A DNA stretch of 7,673 nt from contig JAFPCJ010000018.1 in assembly GCA_017423885.1 (NCBI GenBank), forward strand, positions 1 to 7,673, in the 5' to 3' direction. Position 1 is the stretch's first letter. The number at the start of each line of letters is the position of its first letter. The DNA comes from Clostridia bacterium (GTDB lineage: Bacteria > Bacillota_A > Clostridia > Oscillospirales > Acutalibacteraceae). The translations under genes were made by a program, and so were the position numbers. This document shows positions 5,062 to 7,673 of this stretch, in pieces. The notes under the pieces are model-generated. The model was not told where the DNA came from, searched no databases, and worked only from the letters and a program-made list of their open reading frames with translations.

Positions 5062-5709
5062 TTACTTGAAATCCTTGCCGTCAGCATCGAGTACGGCGGT
5101 ACGGGTTATTATGTACGGATAGTAGCTGTCAGCCGTGGCAAAATATGCATCACATAAAAGCTCGGGATTAACATTGTCCTGACCGCCTGCGGGCAGGGTA
5201 AGGGTAAGCACAGTGTCGCCCTGCTCATTCAGCGATACATCCCACATTTTCTGCTTGAGGTCTATCTGCTTTTCAGCGCCGCTTTTGGTCTTTTTTGTAC
5301 AGTTGATCTCAGGAAGCGTTAAAAACTGTGAAAGTGAAGTGCGCAGAGCACCGTTATCCGAAAAGGCAATATCAAACCGAGCGGCGGCTATCTTGCCAAC
5401 CTTTTGAACAGGCTCGCTTACCGCATAGGCATGAACATATTCGGGGAACACAGCATTCAGCGAATCGCAGATAGTATCGATAGGATAGGAGTCATCCTCA
5501 AGGCGGATATCCATTATCTCACAGCGGCTTTCAAACCCCAAAGAAAGGGGGAGCGCAAAGGTTACGTAAGCGTGGGGGTGGAAGCCTTCGGTATACCATA
5601 TCGGAAGCCCTGCCTTGCGAAGCATACGTATCATAAAGCGGGTCATGTCAAGATGAGAAACAAAGCGCATTCGTCCGCCTTTTGTATAGAAAATTCTAAC
5701 GCTTTTCAA
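5062..5709 (-). CDS. TIGR03936 / DUF2344 radical-SAM-linked protein
   Basis: This 215-residue protein is the usual partner of the TIGR03960 radical-SAM protein encoded just upstream. Conserved features are the opening strand SVRIFYTKGGRMRFVSHLDM (about 3-22), then MIRMLRKAGLPIWYTEGFHP (about 26-45), and the FALPLSLGFESRCEIMDI segment. The pair is conserved in Clostridia, often near ribosomal protein genes, and its reaction is not established. The frame opens far upstream at 5787 inside the neighbouring gene, but a GGGGAGG (5719-5725) points to a TTG at 5709 (9 bases from GGAGG), which gives the usual N-terminus. This start overlaps the radical-SAM stop by 14 bases, so the two are likely translationally coupled. 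ATG 5727 and GTG 5718 are less likely alternatives. The middle (about 145-170) is the least recognisable part. Confidence 0.9.
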   Translation of the reverse strand: MKSVRIFYTKGGRMRFVSHLDMTRFMIRMLRKAGLPIWYTEGFHPHAYVTFALPLSLGFESRCEIMDIRLEDDSYPIDTICDSLNAVFPEYVHAYAVSEPVQKVGKIAAARFDIAFSDNGALRTSLSQFLTLPEINCTKKTKSGAEKQIDLKQKMWDVSLNEQGDTVLTLTLPAGGQDNVNPELLCDAYFATADSYYPYIITRTAVLDADGKDFK

Positions 5710-7549
5710 AACAAACACCCTCCCCATAGACTGCGGCGCCGCAACCTGAACATTGCTCGCGGCAATGTGGAGTTGTAACAGCGTCATGCGCTAACTTGTT
5801 CTGACATATAAGGAAATTTTTGGTAACCGCATAATCAAGATGATCCCAAGGATTGACCTCCTCAAAGGAGCGGGCGCGGTTGGCATAAAAGGCAGGATCA
5901 ATTTCGCATTCCTCAAAGGCTTCAAGCCATTTTTCAAGCTCAAAGCATTCATCCCAGCTATCAAAATGACAGCCCTTGTTAAGGGCGGATTCTATGACCT
6001 TTCCTACTCTGCGGTCTCCTCGCGCAAATACACCCTCTAAAAAGCTTGTTTTGTTGTCATGCCAATTAAGCGTGATCTTGCGGGTGGTAAGCGCATCGCG
6101 CAGATGGTATTGACGGCGAAGCATTTCCTCGCGCGTTATCTGCGGCTCAAATTGGAAGGGCGTAAAGGGCTTGGGAACGAATACGGCAACGCTTATGGTG
6201 ACCGTTACAGATCTTCCCTTGGGGCGGTTTTCGGTCTTGTAGTAAAGGTTTACGATTTTCTGACCAAGCTCGGCAATACCGTCAAGATCTTCGTCAGTCT
6301 CGGTAGGCAGACCTAACATGAAATAGAGCTTTACCTGCGTATATCCACCCTCAAAAGCGGTACGGCAGGTGTTAAGAATTTCTTCTTCGGTGACGTTTTT
6401 GTTTATAACATCGCGCAGGCGCTGTGTTCCGGCTTCGGGAGCAAAGGTGAGTCCGCTCTTTCTTACGCCGCTTACCTTTTGCAGAAGCTCATCCGAGAAG
6501 TTGTCTATTCTCAAAGAGGGGAGAGAAAGGCTTACGCGGTCGCGGTCGGTCCAATCAATAAGCTGCTCGAGAAGCGGACGAAGCTCGCGATAGTCGCTTG
6601 TGCTTAAAGAGGAGAGCGAGATTTCGTCATAGCCGGTGTTTTCACATATTGCACGCGCCTGACGGTTAATGGTATCGACACTTTTTTCTCTTACAGGGCG
6701 ATAGATGAAGCCTGCCTGACAGAAGCGACAGCCGCGTATACAGCCGCGGAATATCTCCTGAACGGCACGGTCATGTACTATTTCAATGTAAGGTACAACG
6801 AATTTTTCGGGATAGTAGGTATCGTCAAGCTTCTTGCAGATGCGCTTTCTGACGGTAGTGGGAGCACCATCGCGTGCAGTTACTGCGGCAATTGTGTTAT
6901 CCTCATTGTAGGTGACATCGTAAAGAGAGGGAACGTAAACGCCCTCTATCTGCGCTGCCTCGCGCAAAAAATCCTGCTTTGTGCCGCCGTTTGCCTTGTG
7001 CTTCTTGTAAAGGTCGATAACCTCAAGGTCTACCTCCTCGCCCTCACCTAAAAAGAAGATATCAACAAAATCGGCAAGCGGCTCGGGATTACAGGCACAT
7101 GGACCGCCTGCTACCACTATGGGAGAAAGTCCCTCGCGTTCGCTCGAGCGAAGCGGAACACCTGCAAGACGGAGCATATTCAGCACATTAGTATAGGAAA
7201 GCTCGTATTGCAGGGTAAAGCCTATGAAATCAAAATCCTTTATGGCATCGCGGCTCTCAAGTCCGAAAAGCTCAATATTGTTTTCAAGCATGACCTTTTC
7301 AAAATCTACCCAAGGCGCAAAAACACGCTCACACCATATATCCTCGCGCTCGTTAAACTGCGAATATAGTATTTTCATGCCAAGATGCGACATTCCTACT
7401 TCGTATGTATCGGGAAAGCAGAATGCGAATCGCACATCCACCTTATTTTTATCCTTAACAACACTGTTTACCTCTCCGCCCGAATAGCGACCCGGCTTTT
7501 GAACGGTAAGCAGTAATTCTTCAAATCTTTTATTATCCGTTTTGAACAT
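5696..7549 (-). CDS. TIGR03960 radical-SAM protein with B12-binding-like N-terminus
   Basis: This is a 617-residue cytoplasmic iron-sulfur enzyme. The N-terminal part (about 35-240) resembles the cobalamin-binding-like fold found before many radical-SAM cores, for example FAFCFPDTYEVGMSHLGMKI and VVAGGPCACNPEPLADF. The radical-SAM core follows, with FRGCIRGCRFCQAG holding C270, C274 and C277 (CX3CX2C) to bind the [4Fe-4S] cluster and S-adenosylmethionine, then ISLSSLSTSDY, FAPEAGTQRLR and VKLYFMLGLPTETDED strands. The C-terminal part contains a second cysteine group, HCREQCSGCGA (C596, C600, C603), possibly another cluster or metal site. The substrate is unknown. An in-frame extension to a TTG at 7615 is ruled out because the promoter lies inside it. 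The ATG at 7549 follows a GGGGAAAGGA. The gene overlaps the DUF2344 gene at its end and starts a three-gene operon. Confidence 0.93.
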   Translation of the reverse strand: MFKTDNKRFEELLLTVQKPGRYSGGEVNSVVKDKNKVDVRFAFCFPDTYEVGMSHLGMKILYSQFNEREDIWCERVFAPWVDFEKVMLENNIELFGLESRDAIKDFDFIGFTLQYELSYTNVLNMLRLAGVPLRSSEREGLSPIVVAGGPCACNPEPLADFVDIFFLGEGEEVDLEVIDLYKKHKANGGTKQDFLREAAQIEGVYVPSLYDVTYNEDNTIAAVTARDGAPTTVRKRICKKLDDTYYPEKFVVPYIEIVHDRAVQEIFRGCIRGCRFCQAGFIYRPVREKSVDTINRQARAICENTGYDEISLSSLSTSDYRELRPLLEQLIDWTDRDRVSLSLPSLRIDNFSDELLQKVSGVRKSGLTFAPEAGTQRLRDVINKNVTEEEILNTCRTAFEGGYTQVKLYFMLGLPTETDEDLDGIAELGQKIVNLYYKTENRPKGRSVTVTISVAVFVPKPFTPFQFEPQITREEMLRRQYHLRDALTTRKITLNWHDNKTSFLEGVFARGDRRVGKVIESALNKGCHFDSWDECFELEKWLEAFEECEIDPAFYANRARSFEEVNPWDHLDYAVTKNFLICQNKLAHDAVTTPHCREQCSGCGAAVYGEGVCFEKR

Positions 7550-7586
7550 TCCTTTCCCCACGGGTGAAATCGACATATATATTTCT

Positions 7587-7615
7587 ATTATAACAGAAAA
7601 TAACGATTTAAACAA
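7587..7615 (-). promoter_or_regulatory. Promoter of the radical-SAM operon
   Basis: On minus, -35 TTGTTT (7610-7615), a 17-base spacer and -10 TATAAT (7587-7592) with an extended TG two bases before the -10 drive the radical-SAM gene. A start near 7580 gives a leader of about 30 bases before ATG 7549. This places the translation start, since the longer reading frame would begin in the -35 itself. The remaining bases to 7673 are AT-rich and hold no gene I can support. Confidence 0.8.
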
Positions 7616-7673
7616 GAAAAATATAAAAAGAAACCCGACAAGGTATAAAAAATCATGCCGAATGAATGATGAA

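Noticed and set aside
7550..7615. A 22-residue extension of the radical-SAM protein starting at TTG 7615.
   Set aside because: The promoter -35 and -10 lie within this stretch, so it cannot be in the transcript from that promoter.
7588..7671. A minus-strand frame at the right edge ending at 7588, hydrophobic, which could be the tail of a membrane protein.
   Set aside because: Too short, very AT-rich and overlapping the promoter; nothing supports it as a gene end.

Overview
The window suggests an endospore-forming member of the Clostridia (Bacillota), perhaps a gut Oscillospirales/Ruminococcaceae-type organism. The reasons are a type-A RNase P RNA (Bacilli usually carry type B), a recognisable C-terminal piece of the sporulation regulator SpoIIID, AGGAGG-type ribosome binding sites, consensus sigma-A promoters, and the clostridial TIGR03960/TIGR03936 radical-SAM pair. 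The species cannot be named from this sequence.

Left end (1-334). The window opens inside the 3' end of a gene whose product resembles the C-terminus of a large serine recombinase. It stops at 196-198, directly on the junction with the 3' half of spoIIID. The SpoIIID reading frame has no start codon and begins in the middle of the recognition helix, so spoIIID is cut in two by an element whose right end is at about 188-202. This arrangement resembles the skin-type elements that interrupt sporulation genes and are excised by their own serine recombinase in the mother cell. It is the most interesting object in the window. The left half of spoIIID lies outside it.

Middle left (350-2010). A bidirectional terminator (358-397) separates the spoIIID piece from rnpB, which is on the minus strand (408-747) behind a textbook TTGACA-17-TATAAT promoter. 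Its L15 loop appears to lack the GGU motif that pairs with tRNA CCA. Divergent from rnpB is a PRK06851-like P-loop ATPase gene (841-1911, plus). A strong hairpin (1977-2008) lies between it and the convergent dut gene.

Minus-strand block (2032-7549), read right to left. The first unit is a radical-SAM protein (TIGR03960), its partner (TIGR03936/DUF2344, overlapping by 14 bases from a likely TTG start) and a small unknown protein, all behind one promoter. The second is a DUF1273/YpsA-like SLOG protein (GTG start) followed by a membrane-anchored Xre-type regulator, closed by a terminator. The third is a YitT-family membrane protein. The fourth is dut (dUTPase), with its own promoter. These are mostly housekeeping or conserved accessory genes and show no sign of belonging to the mobile element at the left edge.
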